This document shows, piece by piece, positions 9,189 through 21,285 of a stretch of 64,000 nucleotides of DNA. The notes beneath the pieces are model-generated. The model was not told the origin of the DNA. It made no database searches and saw nothing but the letters and a program-made list of their open reading frames with translations. Origin of the DNA: Litsea cubeba. Taxonomy: Eukaryota; Streptophyta; Magnoliopsida; Laurales; Lauraceae. Position 1 is the stretch's first letter; each line of letters begins with the position of its first letter. The translations under genes were made by a program, and so were the position numbers. The stretch spans positions 14,957,124-15,021,123 of the forward strand of contig CM022948.1 of assembly GCA_012931725.1 (NCBI GenBank). Direction: 5' to 3'.

Positions 9189-10964
9189 TGTTAGTGCCAC
9201 ATTCCTATGAGCACTTATTTTTGTATTGTCAATTCCGTGTCGAAGAATCCAAGACCTTGCCTCTCAGTATTTCTCAAGGAAGATCAAGTTTGAAGGCAGA
9301 AGATCAAGTCTCGGAAGGCTCGGATTCATAAAGGAAGTCGTCCATATGTGTGCCAACCTATTCAGGAAAATGGGACTCCAAACCAGCCAAGACTTGGCCC
9401 TAAAAACCCTTAGTTTAATGGCTTATTTAATAGGATTTTAGAGATTATTTTTCAGCTTTTTCAAGACTCAAAACAGGCCTCAGAAGTCTGCTAACTGCCA
9501 TGGTTTTCGGTCACCTCGCGGTTACTTTTCCAGAGAGCAAAAACTCTCTTAAAATGATTTTTTTGGTTACCTCGCGGCTAGCCGTTTGAACAGTAACTTC
9601 ACTATTCACTATTCACTGTTCACTGTTCACTGTTCACTATTCACTAGCCGTTTGAACAGTAACTTCTCTATTCACTGTTCACTATTCATTATTCACTGTT
9701 CACTGTTCACTAGCCGTTTGAACAATAACACTATTCACTAGCCGTTTGAACAGTAACACTATTCACTGTTCACTGTTCACTAGCCGTTTTATAACTGTTG
9801 GAACTTTTCTATAAATACCTGAAGCCCATTTTCAACATTAAGAAGTCCAATTTTTGAAGAGCCTTTGTTCTAAATTCTTGTAAACCTTTCCCAAGCTCTT
9901 AAAGCTTCTTTCAAACACACTTAGATTCTATCTTGAAAAATCCAAGGGCTTACTTAGCTCTAAGGAGTGTGCTTTGAGAAGCCAAATCTAGGGTATCCAA
10001 ATCCATAAGGTTATCTCTCATTTCTACCTTAGAAATCAAACCTCTACAATTTGGTTGTGCATCTCAATAGAGTTTCATCATCAATACCAAGCTAGCTGCA
10101 AGAGGTAAAAAGCTTCGATCACGGTCAAAAGCTTCCTCGAATACTTTCGATCTTCATCAAAGGCAAGTGTTCGCCCTCCATTCAAATTATATCTTTGTGA
10201 TAGTGGATTGTTTCTGCGTGATTTAACCACTTTAAAAATTGTGATAGTGGATTGTTTCTGCGTGATTCAACCACTTTAAAAATTGTGATAGTGGATTGTT
10301 TCTGTGTGATTCAACCACTCTAAAAGTTGTGTGGGGAGTAGATTTTTGTGATCGAACCTCGTGAACAAAAATGGGGAGTAGATCTGTGTGATTGAACCTC
10401 GTGAACAAAATTTATGTAGAATCAGTACTTGTGTAATTTGATTCTTCATAGTGGAACCAGGGGACTGTGTGACCCTTGAGAGTGGATGTAGGTCTGTGTG
10501 ACTGAACCACTATAAATCCCTTGTGTCAATTTCTCTATCTCTATCTCTTGTGCTTGATTTATATATCTATATGTTGTGGAGAATGATATTTAGTTTAATT
10601 GACACACATCCACTTGTCGGAAAACAACATTGATCATATTGGTAAATCAAATCTTGTTTAGCACACACTCTTTAACAAATATTCATTTAAGCACATTGAA
10701 ATAAATCATAAGTGAATTTGTGAAGAGTGTTGTACTCACACTTGTGCTTACTAATATGAAACTAATTGTCTTATCTTTGATTGTTTAAGCACTCATACAT
10801 TGAACACATATTCCGCATAAGCTGTATTCTTATTTGTGTTCATTATGTTCTTGTTCCTAGTTGGGATTAAAATTGGACTAAGATGTTTTAATTGAGAAAA
10901 AAATCTCATTAGTCCTATTCACCCCCCCTCTAGGACACTTTCATTGGCCCTAGCTGCACTATCA
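9189..10964 (+). repeat. 3' LTR of the Sirevirus-like Copia element (1776 bp)
   Basis: It is collinear with 1829-3617. It starts TGTTAGTGCC after the polypurine tract and ends CACTATCA at the GAACT target duplication. It has small length differences in the TTCACT repeats and the poly-C run. The TATA box is at 9810-9817. Confidence 0.93.
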
Positions 10965-12172
10965 GAACTTTCCTTTCTCCGACGCAGACGACGGGCGACA
11001 AGTTCGAGAACAGAATCCTCCTTCCTGTCTTCTCTGTCTTCTCCGGTTCCAACGATAAGAAGGGACGAGCCCTTCTCTGATAAATTCCGATCTTCTTTCC
11101 ATCTCTCTTGGTCTCTGTAGAGAGTCTCAGATTCAAATTTTGGTTCGTTGCAGATGAAGAGGGATAATATAAAATTTCAAATTTTAAAATTTATACCTAA
11201 AATGGTTGAAAGGGCAATTTAGTTCTAAAAAATGAGATCATGTGGACTTAGGGACCTAAGGCTGCAAACAGTCTAGCTGGGTGGACCATAAGTGTTAAAA
11301 ACTATTTCATTGGACTGGAGGCTGGAAACATTGACTTATAGGGACCTTTCACTAATTTTGCCAAAAAAAAAGGACTCAAGAAAAAAAAAACTTGTCAAGT
11401 GTTAAGAGAATCTTTATAGCAGCAGCAATAGTAGCATGGTTTTTTAAATACGAGGAATTGTCAAAAACTCTCCATTTAAAAAAGCGAAGTTTTTGCCCCA
11501 TTTGTCCAATGAGATAATGCCAACTTACATGTGCAAAGCAAAAGACAACTAGTTTTAAGGAGAAGATAAGCTAGTTTTAAGAAGAAGATAATATATCTTG
11601 GTAGATTTTAATAAATTTAGGCAGATTTGCTAGTTTTTATGACGAGATTTGTGACAAGTGCATTACACGGCTTTATTCTTGTTCATATTCCAAGCCCTTC
11701 ATCTACTTCTTTAATTATTGATTCTCATGCACTCGCCTGGACCCCTCAGGGATCCATATTTGTTATGACCAATATCCTATGCTATAAATCCAATTGTGGA
11801 GCCAAGTTTCACTTCAATCAAACATATCCTCATCATTTTTAATTTTTTTTTTTGTTACTCAGATATTTTAATGTTGTCATGCTTGATGTACTAAATGATT
11901 TTAATGTTACCATGCTTGATTGTATAAAGGGTCCCACTTATAGGTTTTAAACATCTTCATCAGAAATTGAGCTATTTCTAAATTTCACTTAATCAGAAAT
12001 TGATCTACCTTAAATAAGTGGGCCCAACTTGAAATCTAAGCCCTTCAAAAATCGGCCCCACATTTGGATCAATCATTATAATTAAAACTTGAGATTTTCA
12101 TACCATAACCATGACCCAACTCCACCTCTTTACAAGGAAAGGATTCTTTTTCCCTTTTCCCCTAAAATTGAT
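10965..12172. other. spacer; CpG-rich remnant then AT-rich non-coding DNA
   Basis: The first ~175 bp (CGACGCAGACGACGGGCGAC and onward) continue the CpG-rich sequence interrupted at 1828. The rest has no recognisable gene. A 71-codon frame at 11627-11842 has no family features. Confidence 0.5.
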
Positions 12173-12181
12173 TAGGAATGA

Positions 12182-12279
12182 GAGTCCGGATCCCCTGTTT
12201 CAACACTGTTTCATCCTATTTTATATAGTTGATAGGATGAAACAGTATCCTGTTTCAATGATATAGGGGATCCGGGCTC
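12182..12279. mobile_element. 98-bp MITE, Mutator-like
   Basis: Termini GAGTCCGGATCCCCT and AGGGGATCCGGGCTC are inverted repeats with one mismatch. An inner inverted repeat (ACTGTTTCATCCTA / TAGGATGAAACAGT, the first form lying within 12210-12230) closes the hairpin. The flanks are the direct repeat TAGGAATGA (12173-12181 and 12280-12288). A 9-bp target duplication points to the Mutator superfamily. The element is too short to encode anything. Confidence 0.85.
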
Positions 12280-12466
12280 TAGGAATGAGCACCTTGAGAT
12301 AAAAGCATGCCTCTTAAGAAGGAGAAAAAATAGGGAAGGAGATCTAATTAAATTATGTGAAGAGGGAGAAAAAGTAGAAAACAAATTTGATTAGGATAAC
12401 TCTACCTCCACCTCAACAACATCTTTCTTCTCTAATTCATTGGATAGAGGGGCATTTTTCATTCAT

Positions 12467-12482
12467 AAACGCCCGGGCGTTT
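12467..12482. repeat. 16-bp perfect palindrome
   Basis: AAACGCCCGGGCGTTT is its own reverse complement. It stands alone in AT-rich spacer, with no gene beside it to regulate. It may be a chance palindrome or the end of a decayed element. Confidence 0.45.
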
Positions 12483-12791
12483 TGTAGCTCTCCTCTTTAA
12501 ATATTAGTTGATTCTTATCAGTGTACCAATACACCAACTGAGCAGTATCGGAGATATCCAATAGGCCGATATGAGCTTGTATTTTACTCCTTCAATTAAA
12601 AACAAAATCACATTTTGATATGGCTGGGATAAAGATACGGACTAGCCATGTCTATATGCCATTGGTCAAGTTGAGTAAGAAGGCCATTGTAGAGATCTTA
12701 TGGCTAAAAAATTATATCCATTTGATGATCATTTAAGTATATTTGAACAGAAGTATGTTTTTTTTTTTTTACCCAAGCCAGGGGAGTACGT

Positions 12792-12985
12792 TTTTTTTTT
12801 TTTTTTTTACCCAAGCCAAAGGGACCCAAGAGAGAGCTCGCATATACATAGAAAAGCAGCACATTCAAGTGGGAAGGAAGCCTGTGCAAGCAGGAAGAGG
12901 TGACACGTACCTAAGGTTTGATCCCCGGGCAGCCAGGTAAGAACTGATGCTCCTTACCACTCAGATAAAAAGCCGTTCTTGACAA
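12792..12985 (-). mobile_element. tRNA-derived SINE-like element
   Basis: Read on the minus strand, it starts near 12985 with a tRNA-like head: an A-box-like TATCTGAGTGGTAAGG (about 12951-12969) and a B-box-like GGATCAAACC (about 12914-12923), about 45 bases apart. A ~100-bp body follows and then a poly(A) run (the T run at 12791-12809). Internal Pol III boxes plus a terminal A tract are the SINE architecture. No clear target duplication was found. A second T run just before (about 12759-12770), next to a duplicated ACCCAAGCCA word, complicates the 3' end. Confidence 0.55.
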
Positions 12986-13139
12986 GAAATAAGCTGAAAT
13001 AATAATTAACAATTCAGTCTAAACATAAAAAATGAGGGAGAAAAAGACCAATTCAATCCAACCATTTCTCGGTTGCAATTATTGAATCCAATTGATTAAA
13101 AATAAGCAACCAATGCTGGTCTTCAATATCAAACCATTC

Positions 13140-13255
13140 ATCACACATGTAGGTGTAGCGGTCGTTTGCCTTTTTTCCACTACACAGGCTTAAACTCAAG
13201 GACTCTCACACAATCATGTCCCTAATTGCCAACTGAGCTATAGATTTGGGACATC
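13140..13255 (-). other. possible second tRNA-derived (SINE) fragment
   Basis: On the minus strand, TAGCTCAGTTGGCAATTAGG matches a tRNA A box well. It is followed about 35 bases later by GAGTTTAAGCC, a weakened B box. No acceptor stem can be folded, so it is not a functional tRNA gene. A decayed SINE head is the most likely reading. Confidence 0.4.
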
Positions 13256-13699
13256 ATTTTCACAATGGGATAGGGAAATGGATTTTACAAATATAAATGT
13301 TATAGCTACGAATGTTATATATGCAATCTTCTATGTGTTAAACAAGTTAGCTTGTTTGGAAACCATCATTTTTATATGAGTAAACGATACATCCGACATT
13401 TTCAGATTTGTTTGGATGTTTTAGATTTTTTCACAAAATTTTCAAAATCCATGAAGATATAAGATATGGAACTAAATGTTTTGATGCTTATCATATATAT
13501 ATATTTTTTTTGTAAGAGAATATCTAATAATAATAATAATAAAAACACGAGCAACCCTCCCAAAAACTGCCCACAGAAATTAACCAATTGATAGGGGTCC
13601 CTAGCCCACATAAAGTTGAGATCTGCTTGACCTCATTTGGAAAGATGGTGGGCCATCATATTAAGTTTCCTAGGAACGTAAAAGGCTTTTAAAGACTAA
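13256..13699. other. AT-rich spacer or extreme 3' part of LINE
   Basis: No gene is seen. It contains a TAATAATAATAATAA run near 13523 and could include the 3' untranslated tail of the minus-strand LINE that follows, but no clear end was found. Confidence 0.35.
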
Positions 13700-14096
13700 A
13701 AAAAATAACTGCAAGTCTGGATATCTCTGATGACCATCTAGATCTTCCAATAAAAAACTCCTCTAAGAGCTTTCACAACTTCCAACGCATCCATGCACAA
13801 AATAATTCTCAAAAGCCCACATTCTCTTACTGCCTTTTGTTTGAAAAGGGCCGACCTCGTTTCAGCCTCTTTGGCGGAGAAGGTTCTTGGTCTTTTGGCA
13901 GCACCTGCACCAATAAGAGAACCATTATGAAACATGCAAAGCCAAATGTTGATTGACTAGAAGAGGGGCTATAAGTTGCATCACTAAAAAAAATGGTTGC
14001 ATTCTCAAAATCCTATTCCCCATATTGAGGAAAATGGGTCAGAACATGAGACATAGATGAATATTTTGTATCCATTTTGGGCTGAATAATCATACT
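13700..14096 (-). pseudogene. LINE ORF2 C-terminal RNase H domain (fragment)
   Basis: The minus-strand translation of 13738-13935 resembles an RNase H-like (RVT_3) domain of plant LINEs. A KRPRTFSAKEAETRSAL segment corresponds to the conserved AEA helix, and CMDALEVVKAL to the E.DS..VV..L strand. The frame is interrupted outside this piece. The zinc-binding part of the same LINE resumes at 17316 beyond solo LTR A. It is inactive. Confidence 0.65.
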
Positions 14097-14609
14097 ATTA
14101 GTGTGAGAACCCGACCCCTTATTTCCGGGATTTGTGTTGATTTATTTGTGGATTAGTTTTCAAAGTGGGATTAGCGGTTGTTTGGTTGAGTTTGTGACTT
14201 AGAATGACTTGTCATCAAGTTTTCAGAGCCAATGAACCTAGTACGTGACCGTAGGGTCCCATTTGTTTTGCGTGCTCAGCGTGGAGAGATTCTTTGTGAT
14301 TCCTGAAACAATTCTCATTTCGGCTTCAATTGACTAGTCTCGTCATTCCCTACAACTTTTGTGTTCACTCCGTACCCATTCGAAGTTCCAAAAATCAGTT
14401 TTTTCATCCCTGTGGGCAAAATCGGTCTTTTCACATTGAATCTAGATCCAAATTTCGAGATCTCAGAACCAAGACAAATTTATACTTTTTTAAAACTAGA
14501 TTTTATGAGAAACACTTTTCTCTTCTTCCTTGATCACATCCGGGGCCTAGAAATTGATGTTTTAACGCTTGACAAGTTTAAGTGATGGTGGGGCCCACAC
14601 CCACCCATT

Positions 14610-14617
14610 TATAAAAG
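14610..14617 (+). promoter_or_regulatory. TATA box of solo LTR A
   Basis: TATAAAAG is followed by a C/T-rich stretch typical of a plant transcription start region. The equivalent place in element B has CTTATAAGAGG near 23953. Confidence 0.5.
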
Positions 14618-15624
14618 GACCAACCCTCTCCCTTCTTCCCCATTCGTTCCTGCACGGTGAGGGAGAGGAGTTTCAGCTCCTTTGGAGGCTTTTCCCCATT
14701 TCTTCTTCTCCTTCTTGCTTCTTCATCATCAACCCTTTCCAAATCTTACCCAAATGGAAAAATGGACTCCACCATCTTCTTTCCACCATGAGGGCTTTCC
14801 TTTGCTGCCATTGGAGGACAAATCCATCCACATTGAGGTTCATTTTGAACAAGCTCTTGCCATTTGTGGGTCTTCCATGTAAGCTATCTTTCACATATTT
14901 TAGATTTGTGTTCTCCTAGCCCTAGAGAGTCCCCATCCCCATTATTGGGAGCTCTCTCCTTCTTGTTCTTTGATTTGCCATTATTAGGGTTATTGTGGGT
15001 TGTATTTTTGGGGGTTTTTGTGTAGCTTGGAGATTGGTGGCTTGGGAGTGAAATTAGGAGCTTGATTAGCTAATTAGGAAGCCAATGCAAGTGGATGAAT
15101 GGATGTTTTCAAGTGTTAGCATGTTTTATGAGAAAAGTATGGATTTTCATTACTTGTTCTTAATTATTTAATACTTGCTTCTAATCATGCTTTTCACTAT
15201 GATTTTCTATTACTTTGGAAAGGATGATTTTTGAATGCTAACATGTTTATGGAAAATCTTGATTTACATTAAATTTTTTTTGTGATCTCATATGTGTTTT
15301 CATCTACACTCTTGATATGGTTTCTATTGCTTTTAAAAAGGCATATTGATGATGTCTTTTTCTCATGGTTAATCTCTTGGAAATGTATGCATTTGGTTTT
15401 TGATAAATCTTGATTTATGTATATATAGGTTCCCATGGATGATGGGTTCTTGTGATGAAATGAGGATGAATGTGATGGACTCTTTTTCTATTTTTGTGGA
15501 TTGATTGAAGGTGGAATAAGGGTGGTTTGAGAAGACAAAGAGACCCTTAATTTTGGTGTCAATTGGGTGATTCAAAAGGGTTTGCAAGAGAAGAAGAAAA
15601 AGAGCACGAACAGCATTTCTGGAC

Positions 15625-15796
15625 AGTTCGCTCAAGTGACCTTGACACATCGCTCGAGCGAACCCCTCACAGAGATGCGTTCGCTCGAGCCAGTCTTCTG
15701 GTCGCTCGAGCCAGTCTGACCTGGGAAGGTTCCCTCGAGCGAACCCCTCCTAGAGAGCCCTTACTCGAGCGAACTTCCAGTTCGCTCGAGCCAACT
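15625..15796. repeat. cluster of GCTCGAGCGAAC palindromic motifs in LTR A
   Basis: At least seven copies or near-copies of the palindrome-centred word (C/T)GCTCGAGC(G/C)(A)A(C) occur within about 170 bp, in both orientations. The same word appears in LTR B and in the unrelated Copia LTRs of element C. Confidence 0.75.
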
Positions 15797-17315
15797 GTAC
15801 TGCATCCCTGGGCTGCCTTAGGAACTTGAAAAATGATGTTTTAGAGCTTGGGGTGGTTTGTTTGGAGCCCCAATGCAATGGTGTGACCTAGGAAGTGATG
15901 TATGGAGCCCGGTTGAAAAAGAAACCTCATCGCGGAGAAATATTGAGGACTCTTTGACTTACCAAAGTGTATAGAACACTTGAAATGCCTTGATCTTCAG
16001 GAGTGCCAAGCCAAAAACAAAACTTGACATACGAGTGTCTTATACACATTGATTTAAATCTCGAAGCCTCAATGTATGGTCCGAAAATGTATGGAATCCA
16101 TTGGTGTTTTATTTTACCGCACAACATCTGTTCCCGCCTGTTTTCGTGTGTCATTACTAGTTTTGGTTTAGACTATTGATACATGCATTTGATGTGATTT
16201 ACTAGCCCTGCTCCAGAATTACTGATTTATGCACTTTAAGTGTTTTTTTCTACCCCTATATATACATGACCATATATGAATGTGTTATATGTGCTAACAA
16301 GCACCCCGTCCCGCCTGCTTAGGTGTTGTACACCTATCTAGATATATGTATATGTTATGATTTCTTGCATTTGACCTATGAGTCGGCACCACTAAGCTTA
16401 GCTAACCTTGTCGGTTTGATCCACCGGCTAGGAGATCCCCCTCATGTCCTGCCAGCTGCAGTCTGGGTCTTGTCCTGCCCTGCTACCCGGTTCCGCGGCC
16501 GTGGTCTTGTCTAGCTATATGTATATATATCGTTGACTCTCCTCACCTCGTGTGATTGAGGTCAATGCCCTGATTGCTCTCATCACTTTAGTGAGATAAG
16601 ATTAAGCTTTGTGTGATTGCCATCTTGTCAGTTTCATATTCATTGGTACCTTTACATGTTTTACAATGCACATGTGTTTTCGGTTAAATTATGCATCTTA
16701 TTTCATGAAAAATTATTGTTTAAGCAGGTTTTAATTGTTTTTCCAAGTTAACTTTTAAATTACTATATTGTTTATATCTTTTCACCCACCTGCCAGACCG
16801 TCGTATCTGACCCACTATTTTGGTACTCAAGCCTAGACTTCTTCGCCCGAGCTGAGTGCTTGTGTTGGCTGTGTCATGTAGACATTGAGCTTGACTCGGA
16901 GTTACGTCATATATGGGGTAGTATTTATATAGCTTGTTATTGTATGGCTTTTATTAGACTTTTTCTCGGGATTGTAATTAATATACATTGATATTTATAA
17001 CTTGAACATATTTGGGAATGCAATATCCTGTTTACTGTCAGCTTTGTATTTTATTATGATGGTTTGTTCCAGTCTGATATGATCATTGATATGATAGCTA
17101 TATGCTAGCGGTTGAGTGCGACACAGAATCCGATGGCCAAGGACTTCGGGTCGCAACACCATGAAAGCTCCCATAAAATATTCAGAGTGTGTCTGAAATT
17201 TGTGATCCTCACACACGCGAATCTTATGAGAAATATAATTATAATTCTTACTTAACTCCCAATTCGCGCCCCCCGATGTCGGTCCGCCTCAGGGTCCAGG
17301 TTTGGGGGCGTGACA

Positions 17316-18040
17316 ATTATCAAGTGAAATAGCCCACATCGGATTTGGAGTTCTTGCTTTGAATACAGATTCGTTTTTCATCCTCCATTTAGCCCACCAT
17401 ATGGCTATGGAAAGAGCTTAAGACTCTAGATCAGTGAGTGCATGTGTTATCCTAAAAACCTATCCTCATACCACCATTTCCACCATTCATCTAATTCTCT
17501 TATGAGGAAACTTGTCAGCCAATGCACCAAAGCATGATCCAAACCAAAAAGCACGAGTGAAAACACACTGCAACATGATGTGCTCCACAATTTCCTCTTT
17601 ATTCTTACATAGAGGGCAATTAGAAGGGAAACTGGGGTCCCCAATTCTTGAGTTCAGGGTGGATCTCACTGGAATTGCTTTCTTTAGACATTTCCATCAA
17701 AACTATAAAACTCTTGAAGGGATGGGACACTTCCAGTAATATTTCCAACTTATATTTGGGTCACTGTGAGTAAATTAACCTTTTATTAAGAATGCATTTA
17801 TAAGATGATTTAATAGAAAGATCCCCGTTATTAGTAGTGGTCCATATTCTCCTATCCTCCTCCATAGAATGAGAGAGGAATATTTTTGAGATATTCTCCA
17901 TATCTCTCCTATCACTAAAGAGGTTGTTGATCTTAGCTAGGAAGATCCCAATTCCCATTGGAGTTCCTAAGATCCTTGGCCATCAAGTCCAGTCTATTGA
18001 CAACACAGAAGGGTTTCCTTAGGCCTTCCGCACAAGAAAA
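17316..18040 (-). pseudogene. LINE ORF2 zinc-binding region (zf-RVT) fragment
   Basis: Minus-strand frames give, from high to low coordinate, LAKINNLFSDRRD, then DRRIWTTTNNGDLSIKSSYK (17761-17958), then CPLCKNKEEIVEHIMLQC (17487-17669). This is the order of the zf-RVT domain downstream of RT in plant LINEs: a linker, a W..N.G.fS.KS.Y segment, and a C..C....E...H...C knuckle. The frame is broken in several places. The RNase H part lies at 13700-14096 beyond LTR A. No RT catalytic motif was seen above 18040, so the copy is truncated. Confidence 0.8.
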
Positions 18041-19121
18041 ACCAATTACATCCCAACACTGATATCTTATTCGTATTCCTTGATGCTGTTATTAATATGA
18101 GAATATTTAACAATTTCAATCATGAATTGGGAGCCCACAAAAGTGTAGAAAATTAAATCGATAGGTGGGGGATCTTTTGATTTTTTTAAAAAATTACTCA
18201 AAATTTATGAAGATCTGAGATAGTCAGCTTAATGATCTTGAGTTTTATTAGTTTAATAAACAAACCGAACAGTTTGGATTACAAAAATGAGGCTTGTAAA
18301 AGTGAAAAAAAAAAAAAATGACATTGATAGGGCTTGATATCTATAAGCAAATGTAGTCATTGTATTAAGGTGTCCCCCCAAAAAAAAAATTTGAGTGGGA
18401 CTACTGTTATGGTAGCACCAATTTCACTGGCTGATTAGTCATTTCTCAACAAAATTTCTCACATTCATTGCCACTAATACTGGTATAAGGGGCCACTCCC
18501 ACCAACTAAAATACCTCACACTCAATATAGAATCCAGCCACAAAATTAAAGATGTGGGACGCAGATTTACTTGGATATAATAAAGTGCTTCCCACAATAA
18601 ACTTAATTAAAATTACAAAGCAGCAACAAAAAAAATATTTTAAGGGTTTGGGTTGACCCATTAACTTGAGTTGATTTCATGTTACACTTTTAACGTACAT
18701 GATTAATCAATTGGTAAAACTTGAGTTGAGCCTACACATGTTACCTGTGATGCACTCATGCTCGACCCAACCTATCTAATTGATGCATTTATTTCAAATT
18801 TTATTTAAGTCGCGTGCTTTAGAGTTTTTTGTTAATCTTTATAATACTTAGAAAAAAAATTAGATTAAACTCTATAAGACTAGGCAGTTAAGAAATCTTA
18901 AAAATTATCGACAGAGTGCTTTGTCTATGATGTCATTTCCTGAAGAAAAAAATGCCCTTAGTCATTATATTGCCATTGTAGTCGCCTTTCTTTGAGAATC
19001 TGCAACTCCTTTCTTTGAATTGAGACATTTCAATTCCATGTGTAATTTGTCACAAATATGAAAATGAAGATGAAGGGGAGGGAAGTTAAAGATGGTGGCG
19101 AGGGAATGTAAAGAGAGATGT
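18041..19121. other. AT-rich spacer
   Basis: No gene or complete repeat is recognised. The sequence has several poly-A runs and no long open frames. Confidence 0.5.
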
Positions 19122-21285
19122 TGTAAGGACTTTGAGTGTAATTGGCAAATTCATTGGGTTATGGATAAAATAGGGATTCGCATTTTATTATGTATTTTCT
19201 AGTTGGACCGCCCAGATTGAATTGTTGAGGAGAAAGCTCAAAGGACTGAAAATATATTGGGCGCTTGAGCAGACGCTTATACCCGCTTGAGTGGACCCAA
19301 AACAGAATGTCACGTGCTTAAGATGTTCTCTTTCACGCTCAAGCCTGACACATGAAGTGCAAAATAACTGAAAATAGAATGTCACGCGCTCAAGCGAACA
19401 TGGTCTTCCACTCGTGCTCCCAATGTGCGATTTCATAGTTTTAATTGGAAACTTCTTTCTAATTTGTCTCAACTTACCAGTTTGAGTCCTACCCTCTTTA
19501 GAAACCCTATGCACGTCACAAGGCCTACAAATTGAACACTCTAGCAACCTAAAAGGTGTCTCTTGCACTTCTCTTCTATTCTAAACCCTAGAAACTCTTG
19601 AGAGATCCATCATCTTCTCCAAAGCTTCATCAAGTTCCTATGCTGAAGTTTTCAAGAGTTTGGAGTTCTTTTCATATCACGTCCCCCGAACCCGATTAAA
19701 GAATAAACCGGATCCAGAGAGTGAAATTTAGGACTAATTAAAATTTTTGTCCTTTGGGCCCACGGATCGTAAGTCCGCGGTGAGGATATAATATTTCAAA
19801 CCTCATGTGGTACAATAAATATAGAGTTCATACAACTCTAGCATATGGAACATCAACAGTGAATATAAATCTCATTAAATTAAAGTTTGCAAGAAAGAGT
19901 AAACAAGAACTAAGAGTTAAGTTAATTTATTACATTGGCCATCCCAATAAACAAGGCCAATAAAAGAACCGAAGTCAATAAAGTAAAAGGTCCAACGAGA
20001 GAATAAATGAATAAAAGTATGTATCTAATAAATCCCAATCGTGCCGAGTATGATAACGCTACTCTACGTCATTGGCACGCCACTCTCGTGCCTCCTCTGC
20101 TGGTTGGAGATCCTCTGGGATCTCCTCACCGGCCTGCTCCTCGTAGTAGTAGTCACCAGATGTGTCGCACACCAAGGAACAGAGTCAACGACATGTTGAG
20201 CAATAGATAAGCAAAGCATAATAAACATGACATGTATCAAATGTAGAGTAATGACAAGTACATGATCATATGAATACAAGATAAGTGAAGCTAGGCATAA
20301 AGCGAGATTAATATTCCATAGAAATAATAACAGAAATCCTAGCAACCATCTAACAATAACCACTATCCATGCAATGCAAAATGAGAACAAGAGGGAGACT
20401 CCGAGGATGTCCAAAGCCACCTCCCGGGGTATCAGTAACAATCCACTTCGGACTACTGATACCAAAGTCCGGCTCCAGTAAGATCCTAGCTCCCGATCCT
20501 GTGAATAGCAGCATGGTCCTAGCCCGCTCCCAGCTATTCAACGCCATGGACGCCGTCCTACGCCGACTGCCCACCCCGACAATCGAGTAACCGGTTCGTC
20601 ATTAAAACCCTAAACTACAGATGGCAATGATATGTAAACAATAAAAGAGTGGTTCTGACACAAGGACAAACAAGACAAGCAAGTCTGGCTAGTTCATGTA
20701 CAAGACAAGATCTTAGGGATTATCTCATTCAAGACAATACAAAACAAGTTATCCCCGTGATAATCCCTTTCATTGCTAGCCAGTCCTGTTTATCAATACA
20801 AGACACAGGTTCCTAAGTATACTCTAAGTCAGGTCCAAGTCCTAAATTCTATAAGAATTTATGTTTCATAATTGATTAAATGCTTTATACCAAGAGTGTA
20901 CAAGGAATGTTATCAACAGATGCAAGTCACAATTCAAGGAAGAATTACAATCCAATCCTAAGCAAGGTTTGTCATCCCTGTATCCCACGTGTTCTAACGG
21001 AGTACATGTGGAAATTGGATCAGCGATACTTCTAGAGAATTCATTGGTGTACAATCATGTAAAGCATCGTTCAACCCAGCTCCATATGCATTCGGTTACA
21101 CCACGCGTAATACACAAATACCTAGACAACCCTTCGAAATCACACCAAACTACTTGTTTCGATTTCAAATCCATTTATGGTCATGTGATAATAGATTAGA
21201 GGTTTCCAGCATCTAAGTCCCAATCCTAGGTTTCAATCTTAGTCCGGAACAACAAGGAAAAATGGCCAATTTTGGCTGACCCTCA

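Larger units (their letters stand above)
1829..10964 (+). mobile_element. complete non-autonomous Copia retrotransposon, Sirevirus-like
   Basis: Two direct LTRs (1829-3617 and 9189-10964) begin TGTTAG and end ATCA, and are flanked by the 5-bp target duplication GAACT (1824-1828 and 10965-10969). After the 5' LTR comes a tRNA-iMet-type primer site, then a long gag with two zinc knuckles. There is no protease, integrase or RT between gag and the 3' LTR. Instead there is an antisense ORF, a broken ORF with a plant transposon-associated domain, and several AAGGGGGAG polypurine tracts. A large gag, repeated polypurine tracts and long LTRs are established marks of the Sirevirus (SIRE/Maximus) lineage. 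The missing pol makes it dependent on a relative. LTRs look roughly 96% identical by eye. Confidence 0.9.
14102..17315 (+). mobile_element. solo LTR A (Gypsy-type long LTR, 3214 bp)
   Basis: It begins TGTGAGAACCCGACCCC and ends GGGGGCGTGACA, with TG..CA ends and near-inverted GGGGC/GCCCC termini. The flanks ATTAG (14097-14101) and ATTAT (17316-17320) form a 5-bp target duplication with one mismatch. It shares order and words with element B: a TATA-box block, CCAGCTGCAGT, and CCAGACCGTCGT.TCTGACC. It has no gag, pol, primer site or polypurine tract, so it is a solo LTR left by recombination. Long LTRs with TGTCACGCCCC-type ends are common in Tekay/Del-type chromoviruses; that assignment is inference. 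It splits an older LINE. Confidence 0.8.

Noticed and set aside
12467..12482. 16-bp palindrome as an operator or transcription factor site
   Set aside because: There is no adjacent gene, and a single palindrome of this length can occur by chance.
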